This document shows positions 24,664 to 32,974 of a stretch of DNA of 35,972 nucleotides, one piece after another. The position numbers and the translations under genes were made by a program. The notes under the pieces were generated by a model. That model was not told the DNA's origin and did no database searches. It saw nothing but the letters and a program-made list of their open reading frames with translations. The stretch comes from CAG-1031 sp964391735. Lineage in GTDB: Bacteria > Bacteroidota > Bacteroidia > Bacteroidales > Muribaculaceae. Position 1 is the first letter of the stretch, and each line of letters starts with the position of its first letter. The DNA is taken from positions 1 through 35,972 of the forward strand of contig CAYMNF010000012.1 of NCBI GenBank assembly GCA_964391735.1, written 5' to 3'.

Positions 24664-25355
24664 AAGTTCTCTACGAGGATAACCACCTGCTGATTGTCAA
24701 TAAAGCACCCGGCGAGATTGTCCAGGGGGACAAAACCGGCGATGAACCTTTGGTTGACACCCTTAAAAACTGGCTTAAGGAAAAGTATAACAAGCCCGGC
24801 AATGTTTTTCTGGGCCTACCCCACCGCCTTGACCGACCGGTGGGTGGCGTGGTGGTTTTTGCCAAAACGTCCAAGGCTCTGGCAAGGCTCAATGAGATGT
24901 TCCGCAACCGGGAGCAGGTCAAAAAAACTTATTGGGCCATAACGCGTAACTGTCCCCCCGAGCCTGAGGGGCGTATTGTCGGGTATATAAAGTCAATTGA
25001 AAAAAGCAACAAAAGTTTTGTGTATGACACGCCGCGCGACGGAGCCAAAGAGGCAGTGCTGAGCTATCGTGTCATAGCCCGCAGTGACCGATATTACCTG
25101 CTTGAGATACACCTTGAGACCGGACGCAAGCACCAGATACGCGCACAGTTGGCTCACATGGGTTGTCCCGTTAAGGGGGATTTGAAGTATGGCGACAAAC
25201 GCTCCAATCCCGACGGGTCAATCTCTCTGCTTGCCCGCAACATCGAGTTTCAGCACCCCGTCAGCAAGGAGTTGATTTCGGTCACCGCACCCGTTCCCGA
25301 TGACAATTTATGGCATGCACTTGCCGATCAGATTCACGAAGACCCTAAACAATGA
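24660..25355 (+). CDS. RluA-family 23S rRNA/tRNA pseudouridine synthase
   Basis: 231 residues, a minimal member with no N-terminal S4 domain. The catalytic signature GLPHRLDRPVGGVVVFAKTS contains the catalytic aspartate D58. Further conserved parts are HLETGRKHQIRAQLAHMGCPV and KYGDKRS. The substrate position cannot be assigned from the sequence. It starts at ATGA overlapping the kdsA stop and ends overlapping fmt in the same manner, which indicates translational coupling. Confidence 0.94.
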   Translation: MKVLYEDNHLLIVNKAPGEIVQGDKTGDEPLVDTLKNWLKEKYNKPGNVFLGLPHRLDRPVGGVVVFAKTSKALARLNEMFRNREQVKKTYWAITRNCPPEPEGRIVGYIKSIEKSNKSFVYDTPRDGAKEAVLSYRVIARSDRYYLLEIHLETGRKHQIRAQLAHMGCPVKGDLKYGDKRSNPDGSISLLARNIEFQHPVSKELISVTAPVPDDNLWHALADQIHEDPKQ

Positions 25356-26281
25356 AGATAGTATTTTTTGGCACCCCCGAGTTTGCCGCCTACTCCCTGC
25401 AACAGATTCTTGACAAGACCGACCATCAGGTTGCTGCTGTGGTTACCATGCCTGACAAGCCTGCCGGGCGCGGACATAAACTGTTTCAGTCCCCGGTCAA
25501 AAAATTGGCAGTGGAACGGGGAATCCCGGTTCTGCAACCTGAGAAACTCAAAAATTCGCTTTTTTTGGAGGAGTTAGCGGCAATCGGTGCTGAGATGTTC
25601 GTGGTGATTGCCTTCAGGATGTTGCCCGAGGCTGTTTGGGCTATGCCCCCTAAGGGCACCTTCAATCTCCACGCCTCCCTTTTACCGCGATACCGTGGGG
25701 CCGCGCCCATAAACCGTGCGGTGATGAATGGCGATACCGTTACCGGGGTAACTACCTTTTTCCTGGGCAAGGACATTGACACCGGGGATATCATTGACCA
25801 GGTTGAGATGCCGATACACCCTGAGGACAACGCCGGCTCGGTGCATGACCGCCTGATGCAGCTTGGGGCAGAACTGACTATCAAAACCCTTAACGCCGCC
25901 GAGAAGGGGGCAGTTGAGACGCGCTCACAAGCTGATTGCGGGATTGAGCCCACGGACGCCCCTAAAATATTTGCTGAAACCTGCCTGATTGATTTCAATC
26001 AACCGGTGGTGAAGGTACATAACCATGTGCGTGGACTCTCACCATACCCCGGGGCAAAAGCTACGGTACGCACGCGCGAGAACATCCCCCTTGAGTTTAA
26101 AGTCTTCACGACACGATACCATGAGGGGGGAAACACCGTTCCCGGAACAGTTACCGTCGACAATGAGCGGTTGTATATCGATTGTGCCGACGGCCGCATC
26201 GAGGTTCTTGAGCTGCAGCCCTCGGGGAAACGCCGCATGCCCACCGCAGACTATCTGCGTGGTGCCCGCCTGGTGCGCTGA
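25352..26281 (+). CDS. fmt: Methionyl-tRNA formyltransferase
   Basis: Fmt formylates initiator Met-tRNA. The 309 residues match the family: N-terminal formyltransferase domain (about 1-205) with FFGTPEFAAYSL, FNLHASLLPRYRGAAPI (Asn-x-His of the active site) and FFLGKDIDTGDII (Asp), then the C-terminal tRNA-binding beta barrel (about 210-309). It starts with an ATGA overlap to the pseudouridine synthase gene. Its stop is only 3 nt from the stop of the convergent rsmF gene, and no terminator is visible between them. The two transcripts therefore probably overlap at their 3' ends. Confidence 0.97.
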   Translation: MKIVFFGTPEFAAYSLQQILDKTDHQVAAVVTMPDKPAGRGHKLFQSPVKKLAVERGIPVLQPEKLKNSLFLEELAAIGAEMFVVIAFRMLPEAVWAMPPKGTFNLHASLLPRYRGAAPINRAVMNGDTVTGVTTFFLGKDIDTGDIIDQVEMPIHPEDNAGSVHDRLMQLGAELTIKTLNAAEKGAVETRSQADCGIEPTDAPKIFAETCLIDFNQPVVKVHNHVRGLSPYPGAKATVRTRENIPLEFKVFTTRYHEGGNTVPGTVTVDNERLYIDCADGRIEVLELQPSGKRRMPTADYLRGARLVR

Positions 26282-26284
26282 CAG

Positions 26285-27574
26285 CTATTTGTTGCGTATA
26301 CGATAGTTGGCCGGATACAGATTGTTGGCACGGTTACCCAAGTTGTTGACATATCCCAGGGGGTAGTTATCATACGTCAGCAACACCGGGCCTTTTGGCA
26401 TACCGGGGGTATTGACAGCCTCGTTGCGCAAGTAGCTGAGGGCTTCCTCCCGGCCCACAGCATAACGTGGGGTCTGTTCATCAGCGACCTCGGCCGACAT
26501 CGCAAGCGCATGTGCCGGGATGTACCCTCGCCCTTTGCTTCGGGCGGTCTTAAGTCCCGCGCTCAATACCTTTAGATTTTTCTGCTTCTGCAAACGGCTC
26601 ACGGTCTTTGCCCATTCGGTGGGGATTAACCGTTGAGCCTCGGTGTCCTTTTGCAGGGTCAGCCCGGGGGTAATTTCTCGAGCAGCGGTATACCCAGGCT
26701 TACGTAACGCAGCCATAAAAAGGCCCTCGCCGGGTGTGCGGCCGGGCATAAAACGGTAAACCGGGAAGGTGTATCTCCCCGCGGCCCCTGAGATTCCCCA
26801 CCCTTCCTCAACGGGGATTGCAACCGGCTCGGCACCGAATTTTTCTATCATCCAAGCTACATTTTCCTCATTCTCAGTGATATTGAATGTACAGGTACTG
26901 TACAGCATTATACCACCGGGTGCCAGTATCCTCCAAGCGTTCTCAGCAATCTGTCGCTGCAGAGCGGCACACTCATGCACCAACGCGGGCGACCATTGGG
27001 CGGCAGCCTCTGCACTTTTGCGCATCATTCCTTCACCCGAACAGGGCATATCGGCAATCACAAGTTCAGCCCGCCCGCGTAGGGCATCGGCCAAAGCATC
27101 CGTGTCTCCCCGCGTGACGGCCACCGCGGTGCGCCCCCACTTCATCAGATTTTCTTGCAAAATCTCAGCGCGCTGGGGAACGAACTCATTTGCCACCAAA
27201 AATGAGCCGGTAGGCAAGGCATCCAAAGCCGCCGTACTCTTGCCGCCGGGGGCTGCGCACATATCCACAGCCAATACCGGGGTGTCGGGCAACAATGCCT
27301 TAACTGCATGGGCAGTGAACATTGAGGAAGACTCCTGCACATAATAACGCCCCTGGTGCATAGCCGGGTCCAAGGTGAAGTCAGGACGCTGTTGCAGTAT
27401 GCGCCCGGCGGGCCACCAGGGTACCGGTGAGCCCGACGCAACCGAACATCCCTCCCCGCCCTTCAAGGGATTTAACCGAACCGACACTCCCGGCGAGGAG
27501 AATGCGAGTGCATCAAGCACATCGTCATACCCCAGACTATGCATCATGTCGCGGAATTTTTCAGGCAGTTCCAT
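26285..27574 (-). CDS. rsmF: RsmF-like 16S rRNA m5C methyltransferase (NOL1/NOP2/Sun family)
   Basis: 429 residues. The N-terminal methyltransferase core (about 75-290) contains YVQESSSM, the SAM loop VDMCAAPGGKST (103-114), DMPCSGEGMM with C178, and YSTCTFN with the catalytic C228. A C-terminal extension (about 300-429) ending YPLGYVNNLGNRANNLYPAN resembles the PUA-like tail of RsmF. The family methylates cytosine C5 in rRNA; RsmF as opposed to a related member is inferred from length and tail. The MELPEKF start matches related proteins and lies right at the predicted transcript start. It diverges from bioA and converges with fmt. Confidence 0.9.
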   Translation of the reverse strand: MELPEKFRDMMHSLGYDDVLDALAFSSPGVSVRLNPLKGGEGCSVASGSPVPWWPAGRILQQRPDFTLDPAMHQGRYYVQESSSMFTAHAVKALLPDTPVLAVDMCAAPGGKSTAALDALPTGSFLVANEFVPQRAEILQENLMKWGRTAVAVTRGDTDALADALRGRAELVIADMPCSGEGMMRKSAEAAAQWSPALVHECAALQRQIAENAWRILAPGGIMLYSTCTFNITENEENVAWMIEKFGAEPVAIPVEEGWGISGAAGRYTFPVYRFMPGRTPGEGLFMAALRKPGYTAAREITPGLTLQKDTEAQRLIPTEWAKTVSRLQKQKNLKVLSAGLKTARSKGRGYIPAHALAMSAEVADEQTPRYAVGREEALSYLRNEAVNTPGMPKGPVLLTYDNYPLGYVNNLGNRANNLYPANYRIRNK

Positions 27575-27578
27575 AACG

Positions 27579-27609
27579 CAAAATTACGAAATATGCCTAA
27601 ATTTGCAAT
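27579..27609 (-). promoter_or_regulatory. Promoter of rsmF
   Basis: On the minus strand: ATTG (27606-27609), 19 nt, then TAATTTTG (27579-27586), an exact -7 match. The -7 element ends only 4 nt before the ATG at 27574, so transcription should start at or very near the start codon. Confidence 0.7.
27598..27605 (+). promoter_or_regulatory. -7 element for the biotin operon
   Basis: TAAATTTG is an exact TAnnTTTG match, 26 nt before the bioA ATG at 27632. No good -33 element is seen. It lies inside the rsmF promoter on the opposite strand, so the two promoters overlap back to back. Confidence 0.5.
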
Positions 27610-27631
27610 CAATAAAAACTGTTGGACAGCG

Positions 27632-28915
27632 ATGGAAAATAACCCCTCGGTACATGACGCGTGGGACCGCGAGCACCTGTGGCATCCCTACACCTCAACG
27701 CTTAATCCCCTCCCCACCTACAAGGTTGAGTCGGCCCGGGGTGTGCGCATAAAATTGGTTGACGGGACCGAGCTGATAGACGGTATGTCGTCATGGTGGT
27801 GCGCCTGCCACGGATACAATCATCCGCGCCTGAACGCCGCCATTGAGCGTCAGGTGCAAAAGATGAGCCACGTCATGTTTGGAGGGTTAACCCATGAGCC
27901 GGCCATTGAACTGGGCAAGCTGCTCCTTGAGATGGCTCCCCCCTCAATGCACAACGTGTTTTTTGCCGACTCAGGCTCGGTTGCCGTTGAGGTGGCAATG
28001 AAAATGGCCATACAGGCTGCTCGCAGCCGCCACAATGACCCCGCGCGCACCGACTTTGCCACCATACGCAACGGGTACCATGGCGACACATGGAACTGCA
28101 TGAGTGTCTGCGACCCGGTAACCGGGATGCACGGCGCATTTGGGCCGGCACTGCCGATTCGCTTTTTTGCCCCCCAACCACGCTGCCGATTCAACGAGGA
28201 ATGGGACCCTGCCGACTTCAAACCTATGGAGGAGCTGCTACGCCAAAATGCTACGACCCTTGCCGCCGTCATTCTGGAGCCTATAGTGCAAGGTGCCGGC
28301 GGGATGTGGTTTTATCATCCTGAATATCTGCGTCAACTGCGCAAACTTTGTGACGAGCTGGGTATACTCCTGATTTTTGATGAGATAGCCACCGGCTTTT
28401 GGCGCACCGGCAAACAGTTTGCTTGGGAACATGCCGGGGTTGAGCCGGATATTATGTGTGTCGGTAAAGCCCTGACCGGCGGGTATATGACCTCAGCGGC
28501 TGTGCTCACTTCAAAGCAGGTGGCCGATGACATATCAAAGGGTGAGGCCGGGGTACTGATGCACGGCCCGACATTTATGGCAAACCCTCTGGCTCTGGCT
28601 GTGGCTGTGGAATCGCTCACCATGATGCGTGAGCAGGATATGGAAGGGCGCATTGCCCACCTGCAACAACGCATTGAGGAGCTACTTGCACCGGCACGCC
28701 AATTCCCGACGGTTGAGGATGTAAGGGTGATAGGTGCCATCGGTGTCATTGAGATGAAAGAGCCGGTTGATGTGGGAGAGTTTCAAAAAAAATGTGTTGA
28801 GAAAGGAATCTGGGTACGTCCGTTCGGCAAGAATGTATACATCATGCCACCCTATATCATCAGTGACAATGACTTGGAGACCTTAACGACCCGTTTGCTT
28901 GAGATCCTGTCATGA
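27632..28915 (+). CDS. bioA: Adenosylmethionine-8-amino-7-oxononanoate aminotransferase
   Basis: BioA converts KAPA to DAPA in biotin synthesis, a PLP enzyme using SAM as amino donor. I use ATG 27632 (427 residues, MENNPSVHDAWDREHLWHPY), the expected length; an upstream extension would run back through the rsmF start and the promoter region. Visible motifs are DGMSSWWCACHGYNHP, FADSGSVAVEVAMKMA, LIFDEIATGFWRTG and the PLP lysine in CVGKALTGGYM, with MHGPTFMANPLA near the end. It is the first gene of the biotin operon; the stop overlaps bioF by 4 nt. GC is normal for the window (a sampled line is 60%). Confidence 0.96.
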   Translation: MENNPSVHDAWDREHLWHPYTSTLNPLPTYKVESARGVRIKLVDGTELIDGMSSWWCACHGYNHPRLNAAIERQVQKMSHVMFGGLTHEPAIELGKLLLEMAPPSMHNVFFADSGSVAVEVAMKMAIQAARSRHNDPARTDFATIRNGYHGDTWNCMSVCDPVTGMHGAFGPALPIRFFAPQPRCRFNEEWDPADFKPMEELLRQNATTLAAVILEPIVQGAGGMWFYHPEYLRQLRKLCDELGILLIFDEIATGFWRTGKQFAWEHAGVEPDIMCVGKALTGGYMTSAAVLTSKQVADDISKGEAGVLMHGPTFMANPLALAVAVESLTMMREQDMEGRIAHLQQRIEELLAPARQFPTVEDVRVIGAIGVIEMKEPVDVGEFQKKCVEKGIWVRPFGKNVYIMPPYIISDNDLETLTTRLLEILS

Positions 28916-30027
28916 ACTCTTATTCAGCACGACTAAAAGAGTTGGCCAATTCAGGCAACCTGCGCACAATCCGGCCCCATAACACAGCCGACGGGTTGGT
29001 TGACCTGACGACTAACGACTATTTAGGTATCGCTGCAGATCCCTCCCTGCAACAAAGATTTTTTGCACAGGACCAAAACAGGGAGTGGGCTATGAGTGCT
29101 TCGGCATCAAGACTTTTAGCGGCTGACCAACAATGTTTTAGTAATTTTGAGGAGACTCTTTTCCAGGCATACTCAAAACCGGCCTTACTCTTTAACTCAG
29201 GATACCACGCCAATACCGGACTTATCCCGGCAATTGCTGATAAAGGCACCCTGATAATTGCCGACAAGTTAGTGCACGCAAGCATAATTGACGGAATGTT
29301 ATTGAGCCGGCGTCCGTTTTTGCGCTTCCGCCATAATGACATGGCCCATCTCATCCAAATGATTGAGAGAGAAGAGACTAAAAGTGAATATTCTCAAATA
29401 CTTGTAATCACCGAGTCGGTTTTCTCAATGGACGGGGATTCCCCTGATATTGATGCACTTGTTGAGATAAAACGCTCTCACCCAAAAGTTACACTGTATA
29501 TTGATGAAGCCCATGCAGTCGGGGTATGCGGTCCAAATGGATTAGGATTGGCAAAAAAGTCAGCGGGATTTTACGATATTGACATCATTGTTGGAACACT
29601 GGGAAAAGCGCTTGCATCAGCGGGAGCTTATGCAATCTTGTCTGAGGAGTTAAAACAGTTGATGATAAACACCTCCCGTTCACTGATTTTTTCCACTGCA
29701 CTTTCCCCGATGCAAACCGCGTGGTCAAACTTCATCTTTAAGGAGATGATGCAGATGGATGAGCGGCGACAACACCTCGCCACTCTTGCGCAAATTTTCG
29801 GCAAGAAAGCCTCCCATATATATCCGGCAATTGTGGGTAACCCGCATAGGGCTGTCGAGCTGTCGAAAGAATTAAAAGATGTAGGATACAAAGTATTGCC
29901 AATACGCACCCCAACGGTGCCTAAAGGGACAGACAGGCTGCGCATATCCCTTTCTGCAGCCCTCACTACCGAGCAAGTTTTAGACTTTAAAAACGTATTA
30001 GACAATGCGTTGGCAAAAAACAGTTGA
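28912..30027 (+). CDS. bioF: 8-amino-7-oxononanoate synthase
   Basis: BioF condenses pimeloyl-ACP (or -CoA) with alanine to form KAPA. The 371 residues carry the alpha-oxoamine synthase landmarks: DLTTNDYLGIA, GYHANTGLIPAIADKGTLI, YIDEAHAVGVCGPNGLG and the PLP lysine in IVGTLGKALASAGAYA. The start ATGA overlaps bioA, and the end overlaps the next gene by 23 nt. Base composition drops: sampled lines run at about 35-48% GC against about 58-60% in bioA and bioD, suggesting a different history for this part of the operon. Confidence 0.95.
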   Translation: MNSYSARLKELANSGNLRTIRPHNTADGLVDLTTNDYLGIAADPSLQQRFFAQDQNREWAMSASASRLLAADQQCFSNFEETLFQAYSKPALLFNSGYHANTGLIPAIADKGTLIIADKLVHASIIDGMLLSRRPFLRFRHNDMAHLIQMIEREETKSEYSQILVITESVFSMDGDSPDIDALVEIKRSHPKVTLYIDEAHAVGVCGPNGLGLAKKSAGFYDIDIIVGTLGKALASAGAYAILSEELKQLMINTSRSLIFSTALSPMQTAWSNFIFKEMMQMDERRQHLATLAQIFGKKASHIYPAIVGNPHRAVELSKELKDVGYKVLPIRTPTVPKGTDRLRISLSAALTTEQVLDFKNVLDNALAKNS

Positions 30028-31354
30028 TCATAATTCCACTCGACTGCTTCTGATTTTTTCGGGTTGGGCTACCAACGCTGAGACCCTGAAAAATGTCAGT
30101 CTCGCCGGCTATGACACTATAGTAGTTTGGAACTATACGTCTGATGATTTACCGATTGATATCCTCACACCGTACTCAGAGATAATATTGGTGGGATGGT
30201 CGTTCGGAGTCTTTATGGCCGGCCGATTTCTGCACAACAATCCCGGACTGCCGATAACTCTCCGCGTTGCCGTAAATGGCACATTACATCCTGTACATGA
30301 AAAATTCGGAATCCCAAAACGCATCTTTTCCCTAACCCTCAGGCATTTAAATAAGGAAAGCATAAGCCAATTCTGGGAGAGGATGTGTGGAGAGGGTCCC
30401 AAACACCTGCCGGCTGACCGCCCCGAGGAGGAACTGAAAGCCGAACTTGAGCGCATTGCGTGGCTATATGAGCATGAGGGGGAACCAAAGGCTGTATTCG
30501 ACAAAGCATTTATCGCTGACAACGACAAAATAATTCCCACGAGAAATCAGACAAATGCCTGGGAAACAACAGATTGTTTCATAATTTCAGGGGCTCACTT
30601 CCCTGACTTCAATGCAATCATCAGCTCCCTGCCGGTAAATAAAGACCGCGTGCAACAACGCTTCAGTGCCGTGCAGGGGACATATCACGACAATGCGGTT
30701 GCTCAACAAGCCATTGCCGACAGACTGGTTGCAATGACCCCGCCGGACATCCCGGTTGATAACGTCCTGGAGATAGGCTGCGGTACCGGCATGTTGACAA
30801 CAGCATTCATCAATCGCTTTTCGGGAATTAAACAATTGGTACTTACCGATTTAAGGCCTATTTCAAAATTTAATTTTAAGGTAGAATTAATCTGTAAACA
30901 ATGTGATGCCGAGGCACTGCTCTACACACTGCCGCCAGACTCATTTTCAACTATTATCTCCTCATCTACAATACAATGGTTTAATTCTCAAATCGGGTTT
31001 TTCAAAAATCTCGAAAGGGTTCTGCAGCCCGGAGGGTATGCCCTGATATCAACCTTTGGGCCCCTTACGTTTCAACAACTATACGGGTTGGCCCCCCGTC
31101 TTGAACTCCAGACCCTTTCAGGTATAAAATCTATAATCCCGGAAGGCTTGAAAATTGTAGAGGCGTATGAGGAGCGTATTGACCTTGAGTTTGATACTCC
31201 CATGGATGTTCTGCGGCATTTTCATCTGACAGGTGTAAACTCTATTGACGGCAAAGCATCGGCATTTTCTATGCTTCGGCACTATCCGCGTGATGCCGAG
31301 GGCCGTTGCCGTCTGACGTATCACCCACTGTATCTTATACTGAAGAAACCATGA
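30005..31354 (+). CDS. BioG-BioC fusion: pimeloyl-ACP methyl ester esterase / malonyl-ACP O-methyltransferase
   Basis: 449 residues in two parts. Residues about 1-215 are BioG (DUF452), an alpha/beta-hydrolase-like esterase that frees pimeloyl-ACP from its methyl ester, with nucleophile S66 in GWSFG, H198 in SGAHFPDF and a likely acid at D172. Residues about 218-449 are BioC, a SAM methyltransferase that starts the pathway by methylating malonyl-ACP, with RFSAVQGTYHDNAVAQQ, the SAM loop LEIGCGTG (255-262) and SSSTIQWF. The enzyme that puts on the methyl cap is thus joined to the one that removes it. I recall this fusion in Bacteroides. It overlaps bioF by 23 nt and bioD by 4 nt, and is AT-rich like bioF. 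Confidence 0.93.
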   Translation: MRWQKTVDHNSTRLLLIFSGWATNAETLKNVSLAGYDTIVVWNYTSDDLPIDILTPYSEIILVGWSFGVFMAGRFLHNNPGLPITLRVAVNGTLHPVHEKFGIPKRIFSLTLRHLNKESISQFWERMCGEGPKHLPADRPEEELKAELERIAWLYEHEGEPKAVFDKAFIADNDKIIPTRNQTNAWETTDCFIISGAHFPDFNAIISSLPVNKDRVQQRFSAVQGTYHDNAVAQQAIADRLVAMTPPDIPVDNVLEIGCGTGMLTTAFINRFSGIKQLVLTDLRPISKFNFKVELICKQCDAEALLYTLPPDSFSTIISSSTIQWFNSQIGFFKNLERVLQPGGYALISTFGPLTFQQLYGLAPRLELQTLSGIKSIIPEGLKIVEAYEERIDLEFDTPMDVLRHFHLTGVNSIDGKASAFSMLRHYPRDAEGRCRLTYHPLYLILKKP

Positions 31355-31992
31355 AAGGAAAAATAACGTTTGTTGCCGGGATTGACACCGATGCCGGGAA
31401 GACATACGCCACAGGTTGGTTGGCGCGCTCCCTGCGCAAAGAGGGTGTCAATGCCATAACCGTGAAAATGATCCAGACTGGCAATAGCGGGTACTCTGAA
31501 GACATCACAGCCCACCGCGCCATCATGGGCGAGGGGCTGTTCCCCGAGGACAAAGAGGGCCTGACGGCACCGCAAATCTACAAGTATCCGGCATCGGCAC
31601 AATTGGCAGCGCGCCTTGAGGGGCGAGAGATTGACCTGAAGGCCATAGAGAACGCTGTTGACACACTTGCCACCAGATACGATCAAGTGCTTGTTGAAGG
31701 TGCCGGCGGGCTGATGGTGCCCCTTACCGATGACTTGCTGTGCATTGACTTTGTTGACGGGATGGGGTGGCCGGTTCTACTCACCACCAGCAGTCGCCTC
31801 GGCTCAATCAACCACACCTTGTTGTCAATTGAGGCCCTGCAGCATCGCAACATCAAAATCGAGGGGTTGCTGTACAACACCTTCCATGATGCCGACAGCA
31901 AGGAGATTGCAGCCGACACGCGCATGTATCTGCAACGGCACTTCCCTGAAATCCCGATGATTGAGATTCCGCTGATGCATCATGTCGGGTGA
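31351..31992 (+). CDS. bioD: Dethiobiotin synthetase
   Basis: BioD carboxylates DAPA and closes the ureido ring using ATP. I use ATG 31351 (213 residues, MKGKITFVAGIDTDAGKTYA), which overlaps the previous stop as ATGA; the longer open frame from 31306 lies inside bioGC. The P-loop GIDTDAGKT (10-18), VKMIQTGNSG and VEGAGGLMVPL are visible. GC returns to the window norm (a sampled line is 58%). bioB is not in this operon and must lie elsewhere if the pathway is complete. Confidence 0.95.
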   Translation: MKGKITFVAGIDTDAGKTYATGWLARSLRKEGVNAITVKMIQTGNSGYSEDITAHRAIMGEGLFPEDKEGLTAPQIYKYPASAQLAARLEGREIDLKAIENAVDTLATRYDQVLVEGAGGLMVPLTDDLLCIDFVDGMGWPVLLTTSSRLGSINHTLLSIEALQHRNIKIEGLLYNTFHDADSKEIAADTRMYLQRHFPEIPMIEIPLMHHVG

Positions 31993-31993
31993 T

Positions 31994-32025
31994 ATTGCCT
32001 TTCTGAGTTGAAGTTGCTATCTTTG
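31994..32025 (+). promoter_or_regulatory. Promoter of pyrB-pyrI
   Basis: ATTG at 31994-31997, 20 nt, then TATCTTTG at 32018-32025, an exact -7 match. The pyrB ATG is at 32042, so the leader is only about 10 nt, too short for an attenuator. Confidence 0.72.
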
Positions 32026-32041
32026 CCAAAAAGTTACGCAC

Positions 32042-32974
32042 ATGAGCCAATCGCTGGTGTCAATCAATGACATCTCAAAAGAAGATATTATAAAGTTGTT
32101 GCAGCAGGCCGCGTGGTTTGAGGCGCACCCCAACCACCATTTGCTGGACGGCACTGTGGTTGCCACGCTGTTTTTTGAGCCGTCGACGCGCACACGCCTA
32201 AGCTTCGAGACCGCCGCCAACCGCCTGGGTGCCCGGGTAATAGGATTCAGCGATGCAGCCACGTCAAGCTCGTCGAAGGGAGAGTCCCTTAAAGACACCG
32301 TAAAGATGGTTGCCAACTATGTGGATGTAATAATAATGCGTCACTACCTTGAGGGGGCAGCCCGTTACGCCACAGAGGTTACCGATATCCCCATCATCAA
32401 CGCCGGGGACGGTGCGCATCAACATCCCTCACAAACGCTGCTTGATCTCTACTCGATACTCAAGACCCAGGGAACGTTGGACAACCTGACCATAACCATG
32501 GTTGGAGACCTGAAGTATGGACGCACGGTGCATTCGTTGCTGATGGCCATGAAGCACTTCAACCCTACCTACCGGTTTGTGGCATGTGACGAGCTGCAGA
32601 TGCCCCAGGAGTATCTTGAGTTCTGCGACACCATGGGTATCCCCTACACACTGCACAAAGAGCTTACCCCCGAGGTGATAAATACCTCTGACATCCTGTA
32701 CATGACGCGCGTGCAACGTGAGCGCTTCAGCGACATTGATGAGTATGAGCGTGTAAAGGACCTGTTTACCCTGCGTGCCTCAATGCTTGAGCACACCAAG
32801 CCGGGGATGAAGATTCTGCATCCCCTGCCTCGCGTTACTGAGATAGCTGTTGATGTTGACGATTGTCCACAGGCCTACTATTTTGAGCAGGCACGCAACG
32901 GGTTGTTTGTGCGCCAAGCCATAATTTGCCGTTCGCTCGGCATAAATCCCTGTCCTGACAATGGAAAAGAATAA
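32042..32974 (+). CDS. pyrB: Aspartate carbamoyltransferase, catalytic subunit
   Basis: PyrB makes N-carbamoyl-aspartate in pyrimidine synthesis. The 310 residues have the carbamoyl-phosphate loop FEPSTRTRLSFETA, the mobile loop around SSSKGESLKDT, GDGAHQHPSQTLLDL, and the aspartate-site TRVQRERF and HPLPRV. It overlaps pyrI by 14 nt, as expected for a co-translated holoenzyme of catalytic trimers and regulatory dimers. It begins a new transcription unit after the biotin operon; no terminator is seen between bioD and pyrB. Confidence 0.97.
   Translation: MSQSLVSINDISKEDIIKLLQQAAWFEAHPNHHLLDGTVVATLFFEPSTRTRLSFETAANRLGARVIGFSDAATSSSSKGESLKDTVKMVANYVDVIIMRHYLEGAARYATEVTDIPIINAGDGAHQHPSQTLLDLYSILKTQGTLDNLTITMVGDLKYGRTVHSLLMAMKHFNPTYRFVACDELQMPQEYLEFCDTMGIPYTLHKELTPEVINTSDILYMTRVQRERFSDIDEYERVKDLFTLRASMLEHTKPGMKILHPLPRVTEIAVDVDDCPQAYYFEQARNGLFVRQAIICRSLGINPCPDNGKE

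Noticed and set aside
27539..27631. Longer BioA N-terminus starting inside rsmF
   Set aside because: It would cover the divergent promoter region and the rsmF start; the ATG at 27632 gives the family's usual length.
27575..27631. BirA- or BioR-type palindromic operator before bioA
   Set aside because: No convincing inverted repeat of the right size is visible in the 57 nt.
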